This document shows positions 33,510 to 40,565 of a DNA stretch of 40,642 bases, one piece after another. The notes under the pieces are model-generated. The model worked only from the letters and a program-made list of their open reading frames with translations. It had not been told where the DNA came from and searched no databases. The position numbers and the translations under genes were made by a program. Position 1 is the first letter of the stretch; every line of letters begins with the position of its first letter. The DNA is from an uncultured Clostridium sp. (GTDB taxonomy: Bacteria; Bacillota; Clostridia; Clostridiales; Clostridiaceae), in NCBI RefSeq assembly GCF_934754925.1, contig NZ_CAKVJA010000024.1:1-40642 (forward strand), written 5' to 3'.

Positions 33510-33685
33510 TTTATCAGGATATAATAGATTATTTTTGATTTAGTTTCTAAACATTTAGTAGCCTGAAATATTAAGTGTATTTAATTTATTGTGCATGATG
33601 TACTGATTATATAAATAATATTTTTATCAATATTTAGTATATATAAAAATATAATATATTAATCAATATATTCAGGAGGATAAGA

Positions 33686-33913
33686 ATGTATAGGATTGAT
33701 GTTAAAGACTTAGGAGAAAATAACGCAAGTATTTCAAAAATAATGAAACATATAAATTATAAAGAGTTATATAATTTAGTTAAGCCTTACGTAATAGAAG
33801 AACATCTCTCCTTTTCCTTACCTAATGACTGTACGGATGGTAAGGAGTGGGGAAATATATATTCACATGATAAACCTATTGGACAAATATTAATAACTTA
33901 TATAGAAGAATAA
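33686..33913 (+). CDS. Small protein of unknown function (75 aa)
   Basis: I do not recognise this protein. It is 75 aa, soluble and acidic, with no membrane segment, signal peptide or cysteine pair (one Cys at 49). It has tyrosines and a central segment HLSFSLPNDCTDGKEWGNIYSHDKPIGQ. A clear AGGAGG ribosome binding site 7 nt before the ATG, a terminator right after the stop and codon use like its neighbours all support a real gene. The 176-nt region upstream (33510-33685) is AT-rich with no confident promoter. It is a single-gene unit between argS and the convergent malic enzyme gene. Confidence 0.7.
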   Translation: MYRIDVKDLGENNASISKIMKHINYKELYNLVKPYVIEEHLSFSLPNDCTDGKEWGNIYSHDKPIGQILITYIEE

Positions 33914-33919
33914 GAATTT

Positions 33920-33956
33920 AAAAAAGTATTAGATTTTTGACCTAATACTTTTTTAT
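33920..33956. terminator. Bidirectional terminator between the 75-aa gene and malic enzyme
   Basis: AAAAAGTATTAG (33921-33932) pairs with CTAATACTTTTT (33942-33953). The A- and T-runs on the two sides suit termination of both converging transcripts. Confidence 0.88.
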
Positions 33957-33958
33957 TA

Positions 33959-35131
33959 TTATATAGTTGCAACACCACTTTTAATTGCAGCTTCTTTAAC
34001 AGCCTCAGCAACTTTCTTTTGAACATCTAAATTAAATGCTTTTGGAATAATATAATTAGAGTTAAGTTCTTCATCTGAAACAGAATTAGCAATTGCATAA
34101 GCAGCAGCTATTTTCATTTCTTCATTTATTTCAGTTGCTCTAACATCTAAAGCTCCTCTAAATATTCCTGGAAAGGCTAAAACATTATTTATTTGGTTAG
34201 GGAAATCTGAACGACCAGTACCAATTACTTTAGCACCAGCTTCTTTTGCATCATCAGGGAATATTTCAGGCGTTGGGTTTGCCATAGCAAATATAACAGA
34301 ATCATCGCTCATAGATGAAACCATCTCTTTTGATACTATATTAGGAGCTGAAACCCCTATAAATACATCAGCATTTTTAATAACATCTTTTAATATTCCA
34401 GATTCGTTATTAGGATTAGTAATTTGGGATAATTCTTCAAAATATTTATTTGAATAAGTTGTATCTCTATTTAAAGCACCATCTCTATCGCATACAATTA
34501 TATTTTTAGCTCCAAAAGATAATAAAAGTTTAGTTATTGCAGTTCCAGCTGATCCAGCACCATTAACAACGATCTTTAAATCTTGAATATTTTTATTAAC
34601 GATTTTTAGTGCATTTATTAATGCTGCTAAAACTATAATAGCAGTTCCGTGTTGATCATCATGGAAAACAGGGATATTTAATCTTTCTTTTAATTTTTTC
34701 TCTATTTCAAAACATCTAGGAGCTGATATATCTTCTAAGTTTATTCCACCTAAAGTAGGAGCAATTCTAACTATTGTTTCAACTATTTCATCAACTTCTT
34801 TAGTATCAAGAACTATAGGAAAAGCATCTACATCTGCAAATTCTTTAAATAATATAGCTTTACCTTCCATAACAGGTAACGAAGCTAAAGGTCCAATATC
34901 TCCAAGACCTAAAACAGCAGTACCATCAGATATAACAGCTACAGTGTTCCATTTCCTAGTATATAAATAAGCTGTAGATGGATCTTTATGTATTTCTCTA
35001 CATGGCTCAGCAACACCAGGAGTATAAGCAAGTGATAAATCTTTTTCATTAGTTATTTTAACTCTTGAAGATACTTCTAATTTACCTTTTAATTCTTTGT
35101 GAAATTTTAGTGACTCTTCGTATATATTCAT
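33959..35131 (-). CDS. Malic enzyme (malate dehydrogenase, decarboxylating)
   Basis: This enzyme converts malate to pyruvate and CO2 with reduction of NAD(P). The 390-aa protein is the short bacterial form without the phosphotransacetylase-like tail. Motifs are SLAYTPGVAEPC, VISDGTAVLGLGDIGPLASLPVMEGKA, FHDDQHGTAI (metal ligands), NGAGSAGTAI (dinucleotide binding) and ANPTPEI. The frame extends 6 codons further to TTG, but AGAAGGAGT lies there, so the ATG at 35131 is used. Cofactor preference cannot be read reliably. It lies on the lagging strand, divergent from purA. Confidence 0.94.
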   Translation of the reverse strand: MNIYEESLKFHKELKGKLEVSSRVKITNEKDLSLAYTPGVAEPCREIHKDPSTAYLYTRKWNTVAVISDGTAVLGLGDIGPLASLPVMEGKAILFKEFADVDAFPIVLDTKEVDEIVETIVRIAPTLGGINLEDISAPRCFEIEKKLKERLNIPVFHDDQHGTAIIVLAALINALKIVNKNIQDLKIVVNGAGSAGTAITKLLLSFGAKNIIVCDRDGALNRDTTYSNKYFEELSQITNPNNESGILKDVIKNADVFIGVSAPNIVSKEMVSSMSDDSVIFAMANPTPEIFPDDAKEAGAKVIGTGRSDFPNQINNVLAFPGIFRGALDVRATEINEEMKIAAAYAIANSVSDEELNSNYIIPKAFNLDVQKKVAEAVKEAAIKSGVATI

Positions 35132-35233
35132 AATAGGACTCCTTCTCAAAATATATTTATGATAATATTATACGAATTATATATAAATAAAGCAAAAAAA
35201 TATTCGGTGAAATATTGAAATTTCATAATTACT

Positions 35234-35261
35234 TTGATACCATGTTATATGTGATTATAAT
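35234..35261 (+). promoter_or_regulatory. Candidate purA promoter
   Basis: -35-like TTGATA (35234-35239), 16-nt spacer, -10 TATAAT (35256-35261). A second TATAAT at 35266-35271 lacks a -35. No guanine-type purine riboswitch or clear PurR box was recognised in the 154-nt divergent region. Confidence 0.5.
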
Positions 35262-35303
35262 GTAATATAATCTATTACTATGTCTTAAAAGGAGGCAATT
35301 TAA

Positions 35304-36590
35304 ATGTCAGCATTTATTGTTTTAGGAGCTCAATGGGGAGATGAAGGTAAAGGGAAAATGACAGACTACTTAGCTGAAGAAGCAAATGTAGTTGTTAGAT
35401 ATCAAGGTGGTAACAATGCAGGTCATACCGTAGAAGTGGGAGATAAGCAATATAAACTTCACTTAATACCATCAGGTATATTACATGACGAAAAGCTTAA
35501 CGTAATAGGAAATGGTGTAGTTGTAGATCCTATAGCTTTCTTTTCAGAAATTGATTACTTACAAGAAGAGGGAGTAAAAGTAACTCCAGAAAAATTAATA
35601 GTTAGTGATAGAGCACACGTTATTATGCCATATCATAAGGTTCTAGATAAATTAAAAGAAAAAGCTAGAGGAAAAAATGATATAGGAACTACAGGAAAAG
35701 GAATAGGTCCTTGTTATACTGATAAGTTTGAGAGATGTGGTATAAGAGTTTGTGATCTTATAGATAAAGAAGTATTTAAGGAAAAGCTTATGGCTAATAT
35801 TGAAATGAAGAACAAGTATATTGTTAATGTTCTTGGTGGAGAAGCATTAAGTTTTGATGAAATATATGAAGAATATTCTAAGTATGGTGAAAAATTAAAA
35901 CCATTTGTAAAAGATACATCAGTAAGAGTTTACAATGAAATTAAAGATGATAAAACAGTTTTATTTGAGGGTGCACAAGGAATGTTATTAGATATAGATT
36001 ATGGAACATATCCATACGTAACATCATCAAATACAACTGCTGGGGGAGTAGCTAATGGTGTTGGTATAGGACCAAATATGATTACTAATGCTGTAGGTAT
36101 AGCTAAAGCTTATACTACAAGAGTAGGTAAAGGACCTTTCCCAACAGAATTAGAAAATGAAACTGGAGAATGGATAAGACAAAAAGGTCACGAATATGGA
36201 GTAACTACAGGCAGATCAAGAAGATGTGGTTGGCTTGATATAGTTATATTAAAGACTTCAGTTAGAGTTAGTGGATTAACTTCATTAGCTGTAACTAAGA
36301 TAGATACATTAGCAGGGTTAGAGAAAGTTATGATGTGTGTTGGATATAAATTCAATGATGAAATTATAGATTACTTCCCAGCTAGTTTAGAAGATTTAGC
36401 TAAATGTGAACCTGTATATGAAGAGTTTGATGGATGGGATGAAAGTGTAGCTGAAGCAAGAAGCTATGAAGAATTACATCCAAATGCAAGAAAGTATTTA
36501 GAAAGAATTGAAGAGTTAACTGAAACTAGAATTTCAATAGTATCAGTAGGTCCGAGAAGAGATCAAACTATGAGAGTTAAACCTCTATAG
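35304..36590 (+). CDS. purA: Adenylosuccinate synthetase
   Basis: PurA joins IMP and aspartate with GTP to give adenylosuccinate, the first committed step to AMP. The 428-aa protein has the phosphate-binding GAQWGDEGKGK (8-18) with Asp13, NNAGHTV with His41, IGTTGKGIGP, EGAQGMLLDIDYGTYPYVTSSNTTAGG and the base-binding TTGRSRRCGW. Length is typical. It has an AAAGGAGG ribosome binding site. It is a single-gene unit closed by a strong terminator. Confidence 0.98.
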   Translation: MSAFIVLGAQWGDEGKGKMTDYLAEEANVVVRYQGGNNAGHTVEVGDKQYKLHLIPSGILHDEKLNVIGNGVVVDPIAFFSEIDYLQEEGVKVTPEKLIVSDRAHVIMPYHKVLDKLKEKARGKNDIGTTGKGIGPCYTDKFERCGIRVCDLIDKEVFKEKLMANIEMKNKYIVNVLGGEALSFDEIYEEYSKYGEKLKPFVKDTSVRVYNEIKDDKTVLFEGAQGMLLDIDYGTYPYVTSSNTTAGGVANGVGIGPNMITNAVGIAKAYTTRVGKGPFPTELENETGEWIRQKGHEYGVTTGRSRRCGWLDIVILKTSVRVSGLTSLAVTKIDTLAGLEKVMMCVGYKFNDEIIDYFPASLEDLAKCEPVYEEFDGWDESVAEARSYEELHPNARKYLERIEELTETRISIVSVGPRRDQTMRVKPL

Positions 36591-36602
36591 TATAATTCTA
36601 TT

Positions 36603-36637
36603 AAGCCATATAAAAATATTTTTTATATGGCTTTTTG
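36603..36637 (+). terminator. Terminator of purA
   Basis: Perfect 14-bp stem AAGCCATATAAAAA (36603-36616) with TTTTTATATGGCTT (36620-36633), then TTT. Confidence 0.9.
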
Positions 36638-36704
36638 CTATTTGTATAATATTAATTTATAGTGTGCAAAATATTAGTAAGTAAAATTATAAGAGGTGCA
36701 TATT

Positions 36705-36905
36705 ATGATTGATAAATATACAACTTTATGCGATGCAATAGCAGAAAATCCTATAGCAGCAAATATATTAATGAGCTATGGTATACCAACATATGATATT
36801 ACAGAGAATCAATTTTCGTCTTTGAATGAAATAGCCACAAAATATGGAATTGATATTACTTCTGTTGTAAATCAAATTAATAGTGGGTTAGCAAGTTTAT
36901 ATTAA
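36705..36905 (+). CDS. DUF1858-like protein lacking the redox cysteines
   Basis: This 66-aa protein is a diverged paralogue of the next gene. Both have I-L-M-S-[YF]-G at 21-26 and an E-A/I-A...GI(D/N) helix later. The DUF1858 family normally carries a C-x2-C pair; here those positions are Thr29 and Ile32, and the only Cys is at 9. GTG 36696 lies in AAGAGGTG, so the ATG at 36705 is the start. Its function is unknown. Without the disulfide it may keep only the helical fold. Confidence 0.72.
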   Translation: MIDKYTTLCDAIAENPIAANILMSYGIPTYDITENQFSSLNEIATKYGIDITSVVNQINSGLASLY

Positions 36906-36985
36906 TATTATTTAATTGAATTTTACATATATTTCATATAAAATAGTTTTATTAAATAATTTTAATAAAGATGAGGTGATTAAAT

Positions 36986-37168
36986 ATGATTACTAAGGAT
37001 ATGACAATTGGAGAAATAATAAAATTAAATGCTAACAAAGCAGAAATATTAATGAGTTTTGGAATGGGATGTGTTGGATGCCCATCTGCACAAGCTGAGA
37101 CTGTTGAAGAAGCAGCATATGTTCATGGAATAAATTTAGAAGAATTATTAGAAGCTTTAAATAAATAA
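36986..37168 (+). CDS. DUF1858 domain protein (redox-disulfide type)
   Basis: This 60-aa protein fits DUF1858, also described as a hybrid-cluster-protein-associated redox disulfide domain: MTIGEIIKLNANKAEILMSFGMGCVGCPSAQAETVEEAAYVHGINLEELLEALN. Cys29 and Cys32 form the C-x2-C pair. Its partner in electron or persulfide transfer is not known. The ribosome binding site is GAGGTGAT. It lies 80 nt after its cysteine-less paralogue and is followed by a terminator. Confidence 0.88.
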   Translation: MITKDMTIGEIIKLNANKAEILMSFGMGCVGCPSAQAETVEEAAYVHGINLEELLEALNK

Positions 37169-37176
37169 AAAATATT

Positions 37177-37202
37177 AGAACCCATTATAATGGGTTCTTT
37201 TT
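37177..37202 (+). terminator. Terminator of the DUF1858 genes
   Basis: Perfect 11-bp palindrome AGAACCCATTA/TAATGGGTTCT (37177-37198), then TTTT. Confidence 0.85.
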
Positions 37203-37230
37203 GATAAATTAAAAAGGTGGGGTGTAGAAA

Positions 37231-37986
37231 ATGGGAATAGTTAAGGAAAAAGAGTATGAAGTACATTATTATGAAACTAATTATAAATTAGAGTGTAAAA
37301 TATCATCTATAATTAATTATTTTTGTGATATAGGAACTAAACAGTCAGAAGAGTTAGGTGTTGGAATTAATTACTTAATGGAAAAAAGACTATCTTGGGT
37401 TTTTTATAAGTATGATATAAGGGTAAAAAGGTATCCTAAATATGGAGAAAAAATAAAAGTAGTAACAATGGCTAAGAGTTTTAAGAAGTTTTATGCATCA
37501 AGAGGTTATGAAATATATGATGAAAATAATGAAAAAATAGTGGATGGAGAAGGAATTTTCTTATTAATAAATATAGATAAGAGAAGAGCTGTACGAATAC
37601 CAGAAGATCAATATATAGCATATGGAGTAGATTCTGAGAATTGCTCAGATATTAAGTTAACTAAGTTAGAAAAGTTAACTAAGGAGATGAATAAGAACCA
37701 TTTTAAAGTTAGATATGGTGATATAGATTCTAATATGCATGTAAATAACGTTAAATATGTTGAGTGGGCTGTGGAATCACTTCCATTAGAGGTTATCTTA
37801 AATTATCAGCTTGAAGAGCTAAGTGTAATATTTGAAAAAGAATGTAGATATGGAGCTGAAATAGTTGCTTCATATGAAATAAAAGAGTATGAAGATAGCT
37901 TAGTAATACTTCATAAAATTACTGATAATGAGGATAAAGAATTAACTGTTCTAACTAGTAAGTGGAAAAAGATAATATCAGATTAG
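37231..37986 (+). CDS. Acyl-ACP thioesterase
   Basis: This enzyme hydrolyses acyl-ACP to free fatty acid. The 251-aa protein is a double-hotdog thioesterase of the plant FAT-like bacterial group. The first hotdog has YEVHYYETNYKLECKISSIINYFCDIGTKQSEELG (about 8-45). The second has VRYGDIDSNMHVNNVKYVEWAVESLP (about 165-190), where Asp, Asn and His of DxDxNxHVNN are the catalytic-site residues, and later FEKECRYGAEIV. Chain-length preference cannot be read. The ribosome binding site is AAGGTGGGG. It ends at a 50-bp palindrome shared with the convergent flavoprotein gene. Confidence 0.92.
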   Translation: MGIVKEKEYEVHYYETNYKLECKISSIINYFCDIGTKQSEELGVGINYLMEKRLSWVFYKYDIRVKRYPKYGEKIKVVTMAKSFKKFYASRGYEIYDENNEKIVDGEGIFLLINIDKRRAVRIPEDQYIAYGVDSENCSDIKLTKLEKLTKEMNKNHFKVRYGDIDSNMHVNNVKYVEWAVESLPLEVILNYQLEELSVIFEKECRYGAEIVASYEIKEYEDSLVILHKITDNEDKELTVLTSKWKKIISD

Positions 37987-37990
37987 AATA

Positions 37991-38040
37991 TAAAAAGTAT
38001 CAAGTTTTAAAAATTAATTTTTAAAACTTGATACTTTTTA
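37991..38040. terminator. 50-bp perfect palindrome, bidirectional terminator
   Basis: 37991-38015 is the exact reverse complement of 38016-38040, with no unpaired loop base in the DNA. Outer A5 and T5 runs let it terminate transcripts from both converging genes. It is the longest perfect inverted repeat I see in the window. Confidence 0.9.
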
Positions 38041-38058
38041 TTATGAATAAACAACAGT

Positions 38059-39303
38059 TTACTTATTTTGAGCAATTGCTGTTGCTACAGTATATCCTGA
38101 ACTCCAAGCCCATTGAAGGTTAAATCCACCACAATCCCCATGAACATCTAATATTTCACCACAAAAATAAAGATTAGGAACGAGCTTAGATTCTAATGTA
38201 TCATAGTTAACATCTTTAGTATTAACGCCGCCAACAGTAACTTGAGCCTGATTAAAATCATTAGTACCTGTACAAGTAAATTTCCAAGCTTTTAGAGTAT
38301 TTATTAGTTTCATTTTTTCTTTCCATGAAAGTTCGTAACAAGGCATTTGAAGATTAGTTATGCCACATTCCTTTAATAAAACAGGAATTATTTTTTTATG
38401 TATAACCCCAACAAGAGCATTAATTATAGGTCTATGGCTAAGAAGTGCAAAATGACACTCTAAGAAATCTTCTAACTCTTCTTTTGAATAGCTAGGTAAT
38501 AAATCTACTATAACTTCAGTTTTCTTTTTGTTAAATGTATTTTGAGAAGCTAATGCTGATATTTGAAGAATAGGAGGACCTGATATTCCATAGTCCGTAA
38601 ATAATATTTCTCCAAAATCCTTTTTTACAATTTCATTATCAACTAAGAGTGTTGCATAGCCATCAAATTTAACTCCGGATAAAGCCTTTAGATGTGGGTA
38701 GTCTAATTTTAATTGAACTATTCCAGGAACGAGTGGTGTTATCGAATGACCAAAATTTTTTGCAAGGTTATATCCACTACCATCAGATCCTGTTTTAGGA
38801 GCTGTTTTTCCTCCACAGGCTAAAATGACTTTGTTAGCTGTGAATAATTTATACTCTTCATTAGTTGTGGATAACTTAAAATTTTTACCTCTGTGGATAT
38901 CTTTTATTTTGCAGCTTGTGTATAAAGGTATATTTCTATCTTCAATAGCCATTTTTAAAATATCCACAACTGAAGAGGCTTGAAGTGATTGTGGATAAAG
39001 TTTTCCTGTAGGTAAGGCTACAATTGGAAGTCCTAAAGATAGAAAGAAATTTTTTGTATCCTCAAGTGAAAGTTTATCTAAAGCAGTAAATGGGAAATCG
39101 GGATTTGAACTATGATAATTAATAAAAGGTGACTTTATACAATTATTTGAGATATTACATCTACCATTACCAGTAGTTAAAATCTTTTTACCAATTCTAT
39201 CAGTGCCTTCAACGATTGCAACATCTATTCCAAAATCTTTAGCAGTAATAGCAGCAATTAAACCAGAAGCTCCACCACCAACAATTATTAAATCATGATA
39301 CAA
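38059..39303 (-). CDS. HI0933-family NAD(P)/FAD-dependent oxidoreductase
   Basis: This flavoprotein of the HI0933/YhiN (aminoacetone oxidase-like) family has no firmly known substrate. The 414-aa protein has an N-terminal FAD motif IIVGGGASGLIAA, the family segment GRIGKKILTTGNGRCNISN-like (here DRIGKKILTTGNGRCNISNN), CGGKTAPKTGSDGSGY, VTVGGVNTKDV and the C-terminal CGEILDVHGDCGGFNLQWAWSSG. The frame opens at ATG 39321, but AAAGGAGT (39318-39311) overlaps that part. TTG 39303, 8 nt further, gives the usual MYHDLIIVGGG start. It lies on the lagging strand. It contains five DnaA-box-like sites (see findings). Confidence 0.92.
   Translation of the reverse strand: MYHDLIIVGGGASGLIAAITAKDFGIDVAIVEGTDRIGKKILTTGNGRCNISNNCIKSPFINYHSSNPDFPFTALDKLSLEDTKNFFLSLGLPIVALPTGKLYPQSLQASSVVDILKMAIEDRNIPLYTSCKIKDIHRGKNFKLSTTNEEYKLFTANKVILACGGKTAPKTGSDGSGYNLAKNFGHSITPLVPGIVQLKLDYPHLKALSGVKFDGYATLLVDNEIVKKDFGEILFTDYGISGPPILQISALASQNTFNKKKTEVIVDLLPSYSKEELEDFLECHFALLSHRPIINALVGVIHKKIIPVLLKECGITNLQMPCYELSWKEKMKLINTLKAWKFTCTGTNDFNQAQVTVGGVNTKDVNYDTLESKLVPNLYFCGEILDVHGDCGGFNLQWAWSSGYTVATAIAQNK
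38839..38998. other. DnaA-box cluster inside the flavoprotein gene
   Basis: There are perfect boxes (minus-strand TTATCCACA) at 38866-38874 and 38990-38998. Near matches are at 38839-38847 (TTATTCACA), 38892-38900 (ATATCCACA) and 38960-38968 (ATATCCACA on the plus strand). Apart from oriC, I saw no other perfect DnaA box in the window. Centres are 27, 26, 68 and 30 bp apart. It may act in DnaA titration. DnaA binding is inferred from sequence only. Confidence 0.6.
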
Positions 39304-39505
39304 ATTAAACACTCCTTTCATATATCTAAATTGAGAACTAAAATTTTAATGACATTATGACGAAAATTAATACTTAGCTCTGCAATTTTATTTAATTTAA
39401 CTATATCTTAATATTTAGAATTATGTTCTGCAATAATAATTATATAATTTGGGACTAGTAATATAAGTAATAGAATTAAGGAATACTATTAAAGAGGTGA
39501 TGGTA

Positions 39506-40087
39506 ATGAGAGTTAAAATAATTAATCATAATTCTGAAGACTATCAAAAAGAATTAAAATTAAGAAGAATGAACTATGATCAAGTAGTAGTTAACTATCC
39601 AGATCAAAAGGGAATAAAGGTTTTTGGTAAGGAGGAAGTGGAATTTATAACAGAAAGCGAAGTTGATGAATTTTTAATAAAATATAATGATTTTCTAAAA
39701 ATTAAATTAAATAGAGGAATATCAGTTGCATTATATAAGGGAATTTTAGATACAATAGAAAATGAATTAAAAACTAATTTTAAAAGTTTAAACTTATTAA
39801 AAGATAAATACATAGTAAATAAAAGGGGAATATGGGAAAAGGAAATTTTATGTGTAATTAATGATACTATGCCTGTAAAAATAATTGCTAATGGACAAAA
39901 TTTCAAAAAAACTGGATTTAATATAGGTATTGATGAGATATCAAAAGAAGAATTTTTAGAAATTTGTACTTTCGAAATTAAAAAAATAAATAAAGAAGTT
40001 AAAGAAAAAGAATATTTATTAGCTAGATATGGGGAAGCAATAGAAAAAATTAAAAACCCTGAAAACCCAGTAAAAATGCTGGTTTAG
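39506..40087 (+). CDS. Protein of unknown function (193 aa)
   Basis: I do not recognise this protein. It is 193 aa, soluble and lysine/glutamate-rich, with no membrane segment or signal peptide and one Cys in each of ILCVIND and LEICTFE. A charged C-terminal helix (about 155-185, EIKKINKEVKEKEYLLARYGEAIEKIK) could form a coiled coil. The frame reaches GTG 39497, but AGAGGTGATGG is the ribosome binding site, so the ATG at 39506 is preferred. Codon use matches its neighbours. The 202-nt gap before it, shared with the divergent flavoprotein gene, has a TATAAT at 39443-39448 and no clear -35. It precedes the tRNA operon. Confidence 0.75.
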   Translation: MRVKIINHNSEDYQKELKLRRMNYDQVVVNYPDQKGIKVFGKEEVEFITESEVDEFLIKYNDFLKIKLNRGISVALYKGILDTIENELKTNFKSLNLLKDKYIVNKRGIWEKEILCVINDTMPVKIIANGQNFKKTGFNIGIDEISKEEFLEICTFEIKKINKEVKEKEYLLARYGEAIEKIKNPENPVKMLV

Positions 40088-40140
40088 AGAGTTTCTATAA
40101 AACATAATAAAAAATATATAAAAAAATTTTAAAAAAAGTG

Positions 40141-40169
40141 TTGACACTATATATTTTTTTAGGTATTAT
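40141..40169 (+). promoter_or_regulatory. Promoter of the tRNA operon
   Basis: -35 TTGACA (40141-40146), 17-nt spacer, -10 TATTAT (40164-40169), with A/T tracts upstream as in strong stable-RNA promoters. A leader hairpin GTGCTC-GGGA-GAGCGC (40177-40192), with a GNRA-type loop, begins at about the expected +1. Confidence 0.88.
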
Positions 40170-40210
40170 AGGTAATGTGCTCGGGAGAGCGCAGCAGAAA
40201 AGAAAAAAAC

Positions 40211-40287
40211 CTAGGCCCCTTGGTCAAGCGGTCAAGACACCACCCTTTCACGGTGGTAACAGGGGTTCGATTCCCCTAGGGGTCACC
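40211..40287 (+). repeat. 77-bp direct repeat, copy 1 (tRNA-Glu unit)
   Basis: This copy is identical to 40566-40642. The repeat includes 3 nt before the tRNA, which suggests a recent duplication or continuing gene conversion. Confidence 0.9.
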
Positions 40288-40288
40288 A
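40214..40288 (+). tRNA. tRNA-Glu (UUC)
   Basis: It folds as a cloverleaf: acceptor GGCCCCT with AGGGGTC (one G-U pair), anticodon loop CTTTCAC with anticodon TTC at 40247-40249, T-loop TTCGATT, discriminator A and encoded CCA (40286-40288). First tRNA of the operon. An identical copy follows at 40569. Confidence 0.97.
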
Positions 40289-40297
40289 TTAATATTT

Positions 40298-40373
40298 GGA
40301 AGCATAGCTCAGCTGGGAGAGCATCTGCCTTACAAGCAGAGGGTCACAGGTTCGATCCCTGTTGTTTCCACCA
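40298..40373 (+). tRNA. tRNA-Val (UAC)
   Basis: Acceptor GGAAGCA with TGTTTCC (one G-U pair), D-arm AGCTCAGCTGGGAGAGC, anticodon loop CTTACAA with anticodon TAC at 40331-40333, T-loop TTCGATC, discriminator A and encoded CCA. Confidence 0.97.
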
Positions 40374-40378
40374 AACGC

Positions 40379-40455
40379 GGCTCAGTAGCTCAGTTGGTTA
40401 GAGTGCCGGCCTGTCACGCCGGAGGTCGAGGGTTCGAGCCCCTTCTGAGTCGCCA
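40379..40455 (+). tRNA. tRNA-Asp (GUC)
   Basis: Acceptor GGCTCAG with CTGAGTC (one G-U pair), anticodon stem CCGGC/GCCGG, loop CTGTCAC with anticodon GTC at 40413-40415, T-loop TTCGAGC, discriminator G and encoded CCA. It lies 5 nt after tRNA-Val. Confidence 0.97.
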
Positions 40456-40490
40456 CTTTTAAAATTATATAATTAAAATATAATGGATAC

Positions 40491-40565
40491 GCTTCATTGG
40501 CTCAATGGCAGAGCAGCTGACTTGTAATCAGCAGGTTGTTGGTTCGACTCCGACATGAAGCTCCA
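40491..40565 (+). tRNA. tRNA-Thr (UGU)
   Basis: Acceptor GCTTCAT with ATGAAGC, anticodon stem GCTGA/TCAGC, loop CTTGTAA with anticodon TGT at 40523-40525, T-loop TTCGACT, discriminator T and encoded CCA. The 35-nt AT-rich spacer before it contains a TATAAT but no -35. Confidence 0.96.

Noticed and set aside
40138..40401. 87-aa open frame across the tRNA operon
   Set aside because: It starts at the -35 of the tRNA promoter and runs through three tRNA genes.
40473..40490. Separate promoter for tRNA-Thr
   Set aside because: TATAAT is present in an AT-rich spacer, but there is no -35, and the operon promoter at 40141 is enough.
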